A DNA stretch of 12,778 bases from CAYOVG01 sp964407285 (GTDB lineage Bacteria > Desulfobacterota > Syntrophobacteria > Syntrophobacterales > Syntrophobacteraceae). Every line of letters begins with the position of its first letter. The stretch's first letter is position 1. The notes under the pieces are model-generated. The model ran no database searches. It was not told the DNA's origin and worked only from the letters and a program-made list of their open reading frames with translations. The position numbers were made by a program, and so were the translations under genes. The stretch spans positions 1-12,778 of the forward strand of contig CAYOVG010000198.1 in NCBI GenBank assembly GCA_964407285.1, in the 5' to 3' direction. Shown here in pieces: positions 1-6,230 of the stretch.

Positions 1-165
1 CATCTCTTCGGCCCTGCTCGCCGCCAGTCTGCCGGTCTCATCGAGGTTCCTGTGGGCGATGTAACCCAGCATGAGAAGAGGAACAATGGATACGATCAGG
101 AAGGAGACCATCAACCTGGCTGGAAGGCCGAAGACCGGACGCTTACTCCCGACGTCCTTTTCCAC
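1..165 (-). CDS. N-terminus of a membrane-anchored sensor-type protein (partial)
   Basis: The gene enters the window at its 5' end and runs off the left edge, so only about 55 residues are visible. The preferred start is a GTG at 165-163 because a good Shine-Dalgarno match (GAGGTG) lies 6 nt upstream; an in-frame GTG at 174-172 is the alternative. A short basic N-terminus is followed by one clear hydrophobic helix at about residues 18-36 (LMVSFLIVSIVPLLMLGYIA), then a polar, charged stretch rich in Arg, Glu and Ala. This pattern of a cytoplasmic basic tail, a helix ending in VPLLxLGY, and an amphipathic extracytoplasmic start is typical of the first membrane segment of HAMP-type sensors: histidine kinases, chemoreceptors, SpoIIE-type phosphatases or diguanylate cyclases. 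The output domain lies outside the window, so no finer call is possible. Confidence 0.7.
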   Translation of the reverse strand, partial: MEKDVGSKRPVFGLPARLMVSFLIVSIVPLLMLGYIAHRNLDETGRLAASRAEEM

Positions 166-561
166 GAGGTTCACCTCACGTTTTTCGGGATATGGATTCC
201 GGGATACGAATGCGTAAGCCCGGCGGAACCGTAAAATACGCAATGGGTCTGATTCGGGCTAAGCGCCAAAGACAACTGTAACGGTCGCGTCGCGGATGAG
301 GAGGCAGATGCCGTTCCAGCGTGGATTACCGATTTGAATACGTACCGCTGCCTGGATACTCCGCGAGTTTACACCATGGGGAGCGCCGTTCACAAGACAA
401 TTATCGGTCATGCGCAAAATAGAGCGATTGGTGAATCCCGCAATCGCCCCGCTTCGACCGGCAAAGGAGAAACCCTTGCGGTCTTTGCGCAGGGGGTTGT
501 CCGGGGAAGGGATTCGGGATATCAAAAGGAGGATAGAGGATTTGGCTACAGTCGGTAGCCG
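166..561. other. Intergenic region without a supported gene
   Basis: About 400 bases between the sensor gene and the tRNA terminator. Short open frames exist on both strands, but none has a Shine-Dalgarno site with a usual start or a recognisable protein. The one structure I see is a perfect 7-bp inverted repeat with a 10-nt loop (GCGATTG at 424-430, CAATCGC at 441-447). On the minus strand it is followed by a moderately T-rich stretch, so it could be a weak terminator. The promoter of the leftward sensor gene should lie here, but I could not pick a convincing -35/-10 pair. Confidence 0.5.
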
Positions 562-595
562 GGAAAAGAAAAACCCGGCTCGCGAGAACCGGGTT
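562..595 (-). terminator. Rho-independent terminator of the tRNA-Pro gene
   Basis: Read on the minus strand, a GC-rich hairpin with 7-bp arms AACCCGG (595-589) and CCGGGTT (578-572) is followed by a T-tract interrupted by one C (571-562). It begins about 20 nt after the tRNA 3' end, the right place and orientation to end the tRNA transcript. Confidence 0.85.
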
Positions 596-615
596 AAATC
601 TTCGATTTTCCTGAA

Positions 616-689
616 TCGGGACGACTGGATTTGAACCAGCGGCCTCTGCGTCCCGAACGCAGCGCTCTACCAGGCTGAGCCACGTCCCG
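616..689 (-). tRNA. tRNA-Pro (anticodon CGG)
   Basis: The 74-nt minus-strand sequence folds into a standard cloverleaf. The acceptor stem CGGGACG/CGTCCCG is 7 bp and perfect. The D stem is GCTC/GAGC with AGCCTGGTA in the loop. The anticodon stem is CTGCG/CGCAG around loop TTCGGGA. The T arm is GCTGG/CCAGT around TTCAAAT. The anticodon CGG (655-653) reads the proline codon CCG, and the C1 start and AGCCTGGTA D-loop are typical of bacterial tRNA-Pro. The discriminator base is A. The CCA tail is not encoded (TTC follows), so CCA must be added by nucleotidyltransferase. Confidence 0.96.
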
Positions 690-702
690 CTTGGATCTTT
701 GC

Positions 703-731
703 TTTGTAACAGAAAAAGGCGCGAATGTCCA
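703..731 (-). promoter_or_regulatory. Sigma-70-type promoter of the tRNA-Pro gene
   Basis: On the minus strand, TGGACA (731-726, five of six matches to TTGACA) is separated by exactly 17 nt from TACAAA (708-703, four of six matches to TATAAT). The -10 box ends 13 nt before the tRNA 5' end, leaving room for a very short leader removed by RNase P. Confidence 0.65.
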
Positions 732-734
732 GTC

Positions 735-756
735 TTTTGGAAGGATTCTCCCAAAA
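735..756. repeat. Dyad between divergent tRNA-Pro and uvrC
   Basis: TTTTGGAAG (735-743) and CTCCCAAAA (748-756) form a 9-bp inverted repeat with one mismatch (a G-U pair if read as minus-strand RNA) and a 4-nt centre. It sits just upstream of the tRNA -35 box and about 43 nt before the uvrC start. It could be an operator for either gene. It does not match the LexA box types I know. Confidence 0.4.
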
Positions 757-798
757 CGGCATTTGTGTTTGAATATAGGTGACTTAGAAGGAATTTTG

Positions 799-2847
799 AT
801 GGAATCCACAGATCGTGAACCCGTAACGGATACGCAAAACAAAGCGGAAACAGCAGGGCCCCCCCGAAACGATGATCCCCAGGCCGACCCTCAAACCGGT
901 CCTCGAACCCGCCCCGAGGAAACCACGGCGCAGCCCCACGCGCGGACGGAAGGACGCCAGGGGCATCCCTTGAGCCGCAAGATAACGGCTTTTCCCCACC
1001 TTCCGGGAGTCTACATCTTCAGGGACGAAAGCGCCGCCGTGCTCTACGTCGGAAAGGCCAGGGACATCAGGAAAAGGGTCGGCAGCTACTTCCGGAGCAC
1101 GGCTTCGAACGGCCTCAAAACCCGTCTCCTGGTCGAAAAGGCCGCCGACATCGAATACATCGTAACATCGAGCGAGAAGGAGGCCCTGCTCCTCGAAGCG
1201 AGCCTCATCAAGAAGCACCGCCCGCGCTACAACGTCATCCTGCGGGACGACAAGAACTATCCCGCCCTTCGCATCGACCCGCGCGAACCCTTCCCGTGCA
1301 TCGAAGTGGTGCGGCGGTTCCAGAGGGACGGGGCACTTTACTTCGGCCCTTACCCTTCCGCCTATTCGGTGCGGGAGATATTGAAGCTCCTCAACAGGCT
1401 CTTCCCCTTGCGGCAGTGCAAGGGGAAAAAACTCATCAAGCGGCTGCAGCCGTGCCTCAACTACTCGATGGGGAAATGCCAGGGCCCCTGCGCCGACAAG
1501 CTCACCCAGGAACAGTACGCAAAGATGGTCGAAGAGGTCGTGCTCTTCCTCCAGGGGAAGACCGACGTCCTCCAGAGCCAGCTCAAGGAACGCATGGAGG
1601 AGGCGTCCGCGGCCCTGGAATTCGAGAGGGCGGCCTTCTACCGGGACCGCCTGCGGGCTGTCGATTCCATGCTGGAGAAGCAGCATATCGTCTCCGGCCG
1701 TTTCCTCGACCAGGATGTGCTCGGGATCTACCGGGAGGGAGCCGGCACGGAACTGGTGGTGCTCTACGTACGGCAGGGGACCGTGATCGGCCAGAAGTAC
1801 TACGACTTGCACGACGTGCAGGGGGAAGAGGACGAGGTCCTCTCGGAGTTCATCTACCAGTACTACGCGCGCGGCAATCACATCCCCGACGAGGTGCTGT
1901 CGCCCGTGGAGATGGAAGCCGGGGACGCGCTGCAGGAATGGCTGTCGGACCTCAAGGGAAAACGGGTCCACATCCGGCCCGCCAGGCGCGGAGACCGCAA
2001 GCAACTGCTCGAACTCGCGGCCGGCAACGCGCGGCAAAGGTTCCTCAGCCGCAAGCAGTGGGAGAAAAAGGACACCAGCCTCCTGGAGAGCCTGCAAAAG
2101 GCGGTCAAACTGCCCCGGCTCCCCACGCGGATGGCCTGCGTGGACATATCGAACATCCAGGGCCGCCACGCCATCGGGGCCATTGTCGTGTTTTCGGGCG
2201 GACATCCCGACAAGAGTTCATACCGGCTGTACCGCATCGAGAGCAAGACCGAACCCGACGACCCGTCCATGATGGCTGAAACGGTGGAGCGATTCCTGAA
2301 AGACGAGAAGAACCTGGTTTCCGGCCTGGACCTGCTGGTGCTCGACGGCGGAAAAGGGCAACTCAACCGCATCCGCCACCTTCTGGAATCGATGGACATG
2401 ACGGAGCGGTTGCCGCTCATCTCCTTCGCCAAGGAGCGCGAGCAGGACAGAGGCGATAAAGGACGGGGGATGTATGAGAAGGTCTACGCGCCGGGCCGCA
2501 AGAATCCCCTCTTCCTGTCACGCTTCCCGGAGGTGCTCCACCTGCTGCAGCGACTGAGAGACGAAGCCCACCGCTTCGCCGTCTCCCGCTACCAGAACGC
2601 CCACCTCAACAACCTGCTCACGTCGGAACTCGATGCAATTGCGGGGGTGGGAGAGACGAGGCGCCTGCTGCTGCTGAACCACTTCGGAAGCATCGAGGCC
2701 ATCGAGCGGGCAAGCGTGGAGGAAATCCAGGCCGTCCCCGGCATTACGGAACCGGTGGCCAGGGCCATCGTGGAGTACTTCAAGGCCAGGGCCGACAGCC
2801 GTAAGGCCGGCAACGGTTCGGAGACTTCATTTGAATCTGGGCGCTGA
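799..2847 (+). CDS. uvrC: UvrABC excinuclease subunit C
   Basis: UvrC makes both incisions flanking a bulky DNA lesion in the UvrB-DNA complex during nucleotide excision repair. The start is ATG 799, with GAAGGA 6 nt upstream; an in-frame ATG at 691 lacks support. The product is 682 residues. It has the GIY-YIG nuclease (GVY 70-72, YVG 83-85, metal-binding Glu 133), four Cys spaced Cx11Cx7Cx3C that match the iron-sulfur cysteines reported for E. coli UvrC, a UVR motif for UvrB contact (LKERMEEASAALEFERA), the C-terminal RNase H-like nuclease (CVDISNIQG, LVLDGGKGQL) and a tandem helix-hairpin-helix at the end (IAGVGE, VPGITEPVA). Residues 1-58 are an extra Pro, Thr, Gln and Arg-rich tail before the GIY-YIG domain, probably disordered. 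It is transcribed away from the tRNA. No good promoter or strong terminator was identified. Confidence 0.97.
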   Translation: MESTDREPVTDTQNKAETAGPPRNDDPQADPQTGPRTRPEETTAQPHARTEGRQGHPLSRKITAFPHLPGVYIFRDESAAVLYVGKARDIRKRVGSYFRSTASNGLKTRLLVEKAADIEYIVTSSEKEALLLEASLIKKHRPRYNVILRDDKNYPALRIDPREPFPCIEVVRRFQRDGALYFGPYPSAYSVREILKLLNRLFPLRQCKGKKLIKRLQPCLNYSMGKCQGPCADKLTQEQYAKMVEEVVLFLQGKTDVLQSQLKERMEEASAALEFERAAFYRDRLRAVDSMLEKQHIVSGRFLDQDVLGIYREGAGTELVVLYVRQGTVIGQKYYDLHDVQGEEDEVLSEFIYQYYARGNHIPDEVLSPVEMEAGDALQEWLSDLKGKRVHIRPARRGDRKQLLELAAGNARQRFLSRKQWEKKDTSLLESLQKAVKLPRLPTRMACVDISNIQGRHAIGAIVVFSGGHPDKSSYRLYRIESKTEPDDPSMMAETVERFLKDEKNLVSGLDLLVLDGGKGQLNRIRHLLESMDMTERLPLISFAKEREQDRGDKGRGMYEKVYAPGRKNPLFLSRFPEVLHLLQRLRDEAHRFAVSRYQNAHLNNLLTSELDAIAGVGETRRLLLLNHFGSIEAIERASVEEIQAVPGITEPVARAIVEYFKARADSRKAGNGSETSFESGR

Positions 2848-2930
2848 GCCTGCCGGAAGGACCGTCTGACGGCAAATGATTGTAGCCGATGAAAACAGGT
2901 GTGGTGAAAAAGGTCTGGCTTACACCGGAA

Positions 2931-3212
2931 TCACGCATCTTCCTTCTTTTTCGACCTCCGCTTTCTCGGCCGTTTCAGACTCATGAGCTTCTCGTAGAGC
3001 TTCTCCACCGCGGCTTCTTCCTCCGCGGTCATGGAGTGCCCTTCGCGCAATCTCTCCAGAAGCGTGAGGTCCAGAATCGAACAGGTCATTCTGAACGGCG
3101 AGGAAATGTCTATAGCGTCCAGCAGCTTCCTGAGCTTGGGGTGGACGGCGCTCTTCCTGGGCCTTTTTCGCGGTTTCCTCTGAACTTCCACGGTTCTTTC
3201 TTCGACGGGCAT
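2931..3212 (-). CDS. Small highly basic protein of unknown function
   Basis: I do not recognise this 93-residue protein. The start ATG (3212-3210) is set by a near-consensus ribosome site, GGAGGG with 5-nt spacing, which argues that it is translated; an upstream in-frame ATG at 3245 lacks this. Both ends are strongly basic: residues about 13-32 are rich in Arg, Lys and Pro (RKPRKRPRK) and the tail is LKRPRKRRSKKKEDA. The middle (about 33-78) is mixed and likely helical, with HPKLRKLLDAI and TAEEEAAVEKLYEKLMSL. There is no signal peptide, membrane segment or metal motif; the single Cys is in FRMTCSI. Basic tails around a helical core suggest binding to nucleic acid or ribosomes, but that is inference. 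It converges on uvrC with an 83-nt gap and has its own leader with hairpins. Confidence 0.75.
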   Translation of the reverse strand: MPVEERTVEVQRKPRKRPRKSAVHPKLRKLLDAIDISSPFRMTCSILDLTLLERLREGHSMTAEEEAAVEKLYEKLMSLKRPRKRRSKKKEDA

Positions 3213-3236
3213 TCGTTCCCTCCTTGATCTATTTTC

Positions 3237-3285
3237 CGGCCGCATCCGGCCGCTTGTTCAGCCATGGTCCCCATCGGGGACATGA
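3237..3285 (-). promoter_or_regulatory. Hairpin-rich 5' leader of the 93-residue basic protein gene
   Basis: Two inverted repeats lie between the candidate promoter and the ribosome site. The first is GTCCCC/GGGGAC around a 3-nt centre (3267-3272 and 3276-3281), extendable through CATG with a one-base bulge. The second is CGGCCG/CGGCCG around a 4-nt loop (3237-3242 and 3247-3252), which ends 11 nt before the GGAGGG site. The spacing suggests a structured leader that could affect translation. I recognise no known riboswitch or protein-binding leader. Confidence 0.35.
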
Positions 3286-3320
3286 GCCCGCGCGAGCGCA
3301 AAGCCGGCTGACCATTGAGC

Positions 3321-3349
3321 ATCTAACACAGAATGCCGGACAAAGGCAA
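3321..3349 (-). promoter_or_regulatory. Weak candidate promoter for the 93-residue basic protein gene
   Basis: On the minus strand, TTGCCT (3349-3344) and TTAGAT (3326-3321) are 17 nt apart. Each box matches consensus only partly, so this rests mainly on spacing and position. It would give a leader of about 100 nt. Confidence 0.3.
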
Positions 3350-3364
3350 TCGTAATACAGAACG

Positions 3365-3388
3365 CGGGCGGCCCGCTACGGCCGCCCG
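3365..3388 (-). terminator. Strong GC hairpin over the end of the acetyltransferase gene
   Basis: CGGGCGGCC (3365-3373) and GGCCGCCCG (3380-3388) form a perfect 9-bp stem with a 6-nt loop that contains most of the stop codon (TAG, 3378-3376). On the minus strand only a weakly T-rich stretch follows. On the plus strand TTGATTTTCTTT follows, so it may also stop transcription reading rightward from uvrC. Terminator function is inferred. Confidence 0.5.
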
Positions 3389-3912
3389 TTGATTTTCTTT
3401 CCTCTGTACTCTCTCAGGTGCGGGTCCAGGTTGAGAGTCAGGTAAATGTGTTCCTGGGGGTTTCCGAATCCCATTTTCCGGAAAAACCGGAGCGCGGGCA
3501 GGTTATCCGCTTCGGAATCCACCAGGAGCATGCGCACCCCCTCCGCAAGCATGAGGTCCCGAAAACGGTAGAACAGCTTCGAGGCTATGCCCTGCCCATG
3601 GTACGCCGGATTTGTTCCCAACCATACGAGATAGCCGTACTTCCACGCAGAGTGGCTCTTGACTACCATCGTTCCGAGCGCAAACCCCACGATCTCGTCG
3701 CAGACCTCCGCAACGAGGCAGAATTCGGGATCACCCTGGTAGAGAGTGATTACCTCATATTCGTCCCACGTTCTATACAGATTGGGCGCTTCCCGCGCCG
3801 TAAACAGTTTTTCCCCCAGATGAAAGACCTCGGCGAGATCGTCGATGTTCATCCGGCGAATTTCAACGCTCAGCCGCCTCTTTTTCTGATCCGAGCTCTC
3901 GATTAAATCCAT
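3376..3912 (-). CDS. GNAT-family N-acetyltransferase
   Basis: This 178-residue protein is predicted to transfer an acetyl group from acetyl-CoA to an amine; the substrate is unknown. A basic lead (DQKKRRLSVEIRRM) enters the first strand. The region at about 62-84 (PEFCLVAEVCDEIVGFALGTMVV) is the central sheet. Motif A is GTNPAYHGQGIASKLF at about 99-114, where His replaces the usual Arg/Gln of the acetyl-CoA-binding (R/Q)xxGx(G/A) signature. Motif B is DSEADNLPALRFFRKMGF. The shape resembles RimI-like acetyltransferases, but the substrate cannot be assigned. The start ATG 3912 is chosen because it lies 5 nt after the stop of the upstream small gene. Its own ribosome site is weak, which suggests translational coupling. 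An in-frame ATG at 4026 would overlap that small gene. Confidence 0.88.
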   Translation of the reverse strand: MDLIESSDQKKRRLSVEIRRMNIDDLAEVFHLGEKLFTAREAPNLYRTWDEYEVITLYQGDPEFCLVAEVCDEIVGFALGTMVVKSHSAWKYGYLVWLGTNPAYHGQGIASKLFYRFRDLMLAEGVRMLLVDSEADNLPALRFFRKMGFGNPQEHIYLTLNLDPHLREYRGKKINGRP

Positions 3913-3917
3913 AAAGA

Positions 3918-4088
3918 CTACTTTTTGTCGACTCCTTCTCCTCGAGGTCCCGAGGGCCTCGCCGGATTGACGATACACGGAAAGATCTCCCTGCCGGCAG
4001 GCCGCCCCTGGTGAATCATACGGCATTTCCTGAGCCTGGCCTTGCGCTTCAGGTCCCCATACTTGCCGAAACGTCCGCTCGTTCCCAT
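3918..4088 (-). CDS. Small basic protein encoded ahead of the GNAT gene
   Basis: I do not recognise this 56-residue protein. Translation is well supported: the ATG (4088-4086) follows a strong AAGGAGG site, and a TATAAT-type promoter lies just upstream. The N-terminal half is Gly, Lys and Arg-rich (GTSGRFGKYGDLKRKARLRK), Cys 22 and Cys 38 are the only cysteines, and the C-terminal third is Pro and Gly-rich, ending GEGVDKK. There is no signal peptide or membrane helix. The net charge is strongly positive, as in small ribosome- or nucleic-acid-associated proteins. It is the first gene of an operon whose second gene, an acetyltransferase, starts 5 nt after its stop. It may be a partner or substrate of that enzyme, which is inference only. 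Confidence 0.68.
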   Translation of the reverse strand: MGTSGRFGKYGDLKRKARLRKCRMIHQGRPAGREIFPCIVNPARPSGPRGEGVDKK

Positions 4089-4106
4089 ATACGCCTCCTT
4101 TTTTCT

Positions 4107-4136
4107 ATTATATAGGAACCGCCTATGAATCAGCAA
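4107..4136 (-). promoter_or_regulatory. Sigma-70-type promoter of the small protein-GNAT operon
   Basis: On the minus strand a perfect TATAAT (4112-4107) lies 18 nt downstream of TTGCTG (4136-4131, TTG core kept). The predicted start of transcription near 4100 leaves a leader of about 12 nt that is little more than the AAGGAGG ribosome site. Confidence 0.7.
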
Positions 4137-4284
4137 TCGGTTGGAGGGAAAAATACTTTAGTTGAAATGTTACGAACCGCGGGTTGCGGGTCGCGAAATT
4201 GGGGGGGCGGACCGCAGCCTCTCGCAGGCCGTGGGCGTGAGCGGGACGTGCTCGAGAACCTGGCGAGGCCCGTCTATGGCGCTG

Positions 4285-5847
4285 CTACAATGTTTCGACG
4301 ATCCGGCTGAGTTCCCATGAGGCTCGAACAACCGTTCCCTCTCCCTTTACGGACGTGATTGTGAAGATGCCCCCCGAGGATTCCACGCGCTCCTGCATAC
4401 TGGGGAGCCCCAGGCCCCCTTCAGGGGTTTCCCTTTCAACTCCGACCTGGAAACCCGTCCCATTGTCCGCGATGGTCAGCACGATCCTGTCGTCCTGCTT
4501 TACGAGCGAGAGGTTCACCGTGTCGGCTCGACCGTGTCTGGCCACGTTTTGCAGCGCCTCCTGGAGAACTCTGAAGATGACGATCTTGAGAGATTGCGGC
4601 GTTTCATCCTCTTCCACGGAAATATGTGATTCAATACTGATTTCTGAATGAATAGTCTGGAATTGCCTTAGAAACCATCCTATTGTAGCTAAAATACCCA
4701 GGTCGTCCAGAGTTGAAGGCCTCAAGTTCATATAGATCCTTCTGGCCTCTTCATGAGCATATTGGGTTATGGAGATGAGCGACTCGAGATTTTCCGGACT
4801 GGCTCTTCCTTCCTGCATCCGGACAACCGCGTTCTCCAACCCGAACCTGATCGTGCTCAACGCTCCCCCGATGCTGTCGTGAAGCTCCCTGGATATCCTC
4901 TTTCGTTCCGTTTCCTGAGCCGTAAGGAGCCTGGAGGAAAGGATGCGAAGCTGTCTTTCGGAATCTTTCAGCGCACGTTCGGTTTTCTCCAGTTCCTTCA
5001 CTTTTGCCTGCAACCGCCTGTTCATGTACGCCATCTCACAGGTACGCTTCTGATGCAGGTCGGCAAGGAAATCGAGAATCTTCCAGACCGAGACAACCCC
5101 GATCACCAGGTTATCTTCGGCAATAATGATATGATCGTAAATCTTATCCCTCTCGCGCCCCATTGCGCGCCGACCTGCAGCCTCGACCGAAACGGAGCCC
5201 TCAACAACCAGGGGCGAGGGGTCCATTATCCGGGTAACGGCACGGTCGTAGTACAATTGCACTCCGAACTGCATTCCCAGAGTCCTGTCCAGATGATGGC
5301 TCATTACCAGACCGGCGGGTCTTCCTCCTTCGCTCACGACGACGGCGCTCAACGGAGCATTCCGGTCAACGATCTTCTTCACATCCCGCACTATGGTCGA
5401 GGGGGACACCTGGGGCACAATCTCCAAGAGCATCTTTATCGAATAAGAGTACGCCTTCAATGGTGCATCCGAGCCTTCCGGAGGCTGCCCGATCGGACTA
5501 AAATGGTTCCTGTCGTCGCATGAGAGCGCGTCCGACGTCTTCGCTTCACTTGTCGCTTCCGGAGCAATCTCCATCACGGATGGAGGACTGCAACCACTTC
5601 TTTCCTCTCTCACTTCTCCGTTGGACTCCATATGGCCGTAACATGTCGACCCGTTGGGGCGACATGGGCTCGTGGTCTGAGAACTGGGATCGATTATAGA
5701 TGGTTCGGCGTTACTGTTTTGCGACGATCCATTGACATTATGGCGGCGGCGCTTCAGTTGTACCGTGAACGTCAGCATGAGGAGGAGAAACGCTCCCTGC
5801 CAAAGGTGCTCATCGGCACGGTGGAGCACTACTTCGGTAGCTTCCAA
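4285..5847 (-). CDS. CBS-pair sensor histidine kinase, NarL/DesK type (HisKA_3)
   Basis: This two-component kinase is about 520 residues from the TTG at 5847, the first possible start (an in-frame stop lies 3 codons upstream). Internal starts, for example ATG at residues 24, 73 or 92, are possible. A short hydrophobic segment at about 17-30 may or may not cross the membrane. Residues 37-130 are low-complexity linker. Residues 137-265 look like a tandem CBS pair of the kind found in GGDEF/EAL proteins (SAVVVSEGGRPAGLV, DHIIIAEDNLVIGVVSVWKIL). A coiled coil (about 270-312) leads to HisKA_3 with phospho-acceptor His 323 (RELHDSIG) and an HATPase with Asn 434, DNGTGF 461-466 and GGLGLPSM 477-484. 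CBS pairs usually bind adenine nucleotides, so energy or nucleotide sensing is plausible. No NarL-type response regulator is next to it; its partner must lie elsewhere. Confidence 0.9.
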   Translation of the reverse strand: MEATEVVLHRADEHLWQGAFLLLMLTFTVQLKRRRHNVNGSSQNSNAEPSIIDPSSQTTSPCRPNGSTCYGHMESNGEVREERSGCSPPSVMEIAPEATSEAKTSDALSCDDRNHFSPIGQPPEGSDAPLKAYSYSIKMLLEIVPQVSPSTIVRDVKKIVDRNAPLSAVVVSEGGRPAGLVMSHHLDRTLGMQFGVQLYYDRAVTRIMDPSPLVVEGSVSVEAAGRRAMGRERDKIYDHIIIAEDNLVIGVVSVWKILDFLADLHQKRTCEMAYMNRRLQAKVKELEKTERALKDSERQLRILSSRLLTAQETERKRISRELHDSIGGALSTIRFGLENAVVRMQEGRASPENLESLISITQYAHEEARRIYMNLRPSTLDDLGILATIGWFLRQFQTIHSEISIESHISVEEDETPQSLKIVIFRVLQEALQNVARHGRADTVNLSLVKQDDRIVLTIADNGTGFQVGVERETPEGGLGLPSMQERVESSGGIFTITSVKGEGTVVRASWELSRIVETL

Positions 5848-5863
5848 TCGCTTCTCTCAACGG

Positions 5864-5901
5864 TTGCTATTTGCTTTATACTCGTGAATAGCTTTGCTAT
5901 T
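5864..5901 (-). promoter_or_regulatory. Repeat cluster upstream of the CBS-pair kinase
   Basis: TTGCTATT occurs twice, at 5864-5871 and 5894-5901, 30 bp apart (about three helical turns). The second copy is the right arm of a perfect inverted repeat AATAGC-TTT-GCTATT (5887-5901). It lies about 17-55 nt before the TTG start, in an AT-rich patch, which suits an operator. The binding protein is unknown. Confidence 0.35.
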
Positions 5902-6041
5902 AACCTTAACGTGGGCGACCACGAAACGGTCCACGGAAGCCGGCTTTCCCGGACCTGCGCGTTGCTCGCGGGAATCGGGGGGTCGTTTTGAACGACCTCA
6001 CGAAAAAGGATTCGAGACATGCTCAATATAATTGTGGGTTT

Positions 6042-6060
6042 CCGGCGGTCGCGCCGCCGG
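6042..6060. repeat. Perfect GC-rich inverted repeat
   Basis: CCGGCGG and CCGCCGG (6042-6048, 6054-6060) pair perfectly around TCGCG. No T-tract follows on either strand, so a simple terminator is unlikely. It could be a transcript-stabilising hairpin at the 3' end of the CO operon. Confidence 0.4.
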
Positions 6061-6146
6061 CCTGCGGGAGAGTTTCGTTTGAACTCGGGGTAACGAGTGG
6101 CGACGCCTGCCCGCCGTACCTACCGGGCGATGTGCTGCTCGAATCA

Positions 6147-6171
6147 CTGAAACCGGCGCCGGCCGGCCCGG
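6147..6171 (-). terminator. Candidate terminator of the CO operon
   Basis: On the minus strand a 19-nt all-GC block (6171-6153) folds as CCGG/CCGG and GCC/GGC arms with one bulge and a 4-nt loop, followed by TTTC. It lies about 60 nt after the oxidoreductase stop. The block contains two overlapping perfect 10-bp palindromes, CCGGCGCCGG and GCCGGCCGGC. The T-tract is short, so termination efficiency is uncertain. Confidence 0.35.
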
Positions 6172-6185
6172 CGGGCGTCCCGCTC

Positions 6186-6205
6186 GAATCCCTGTGAATC
6201 CCTGT
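6186..6205. repeat. Tandem duplicated decamer
   Basis: GAATCCCTGT occurs twice head to tail with no spacer, 26 bases from the stop codon of the oxidoreductase gene. A degenerate relative (CTCGAATCACTG) lies at about 6138-6149. It is probably replication slippage. Confidence 0.6.
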
Positions 6206-6230
6206 TCCCGCCCCTTTTACTTCTTCCGAA

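Larger units (their letters stand above)
5848..6230. other. Intergenic region between the CBS-pair kinase and the CO cluster
   Basis: This 383-base gap holds no supported gene. Near the kinase it is AT-rich with repeats that may be regulatory. From about 6040 to 6205 it turns GC-rich and carries several palindromes and a tandem decamer. A TATAAT at 6027-6032 on the plus strand has no suitable -35 and no gene downstream. Confidence 0.5.

Noticed and set aside
259..525. An 88-codon minus-strand frame in the left intergenic region
   Set aside because: It starts at a TTG with no Shine-Dalgarno site and the product has no recognisable features.
616..689. The tRNA gene as an integration site of a mobile element
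   Set aside because: No integrase, no repeated tRNA 3' end and no change of character in the flanking genes is visible in the window.
784..2205. A 473-codon minus-strand frame opposite uvrC
   Set aside because: It is antisense to the conserved UvrC domains, has no recognisable motif and no ribosome site.
5829..6026. A 65-codon minus-strand frame upstream of the CBS-pair kinase
   Set aside because: It overlaps the probable kinase promoter region, and its sequence resembles no protein I know.
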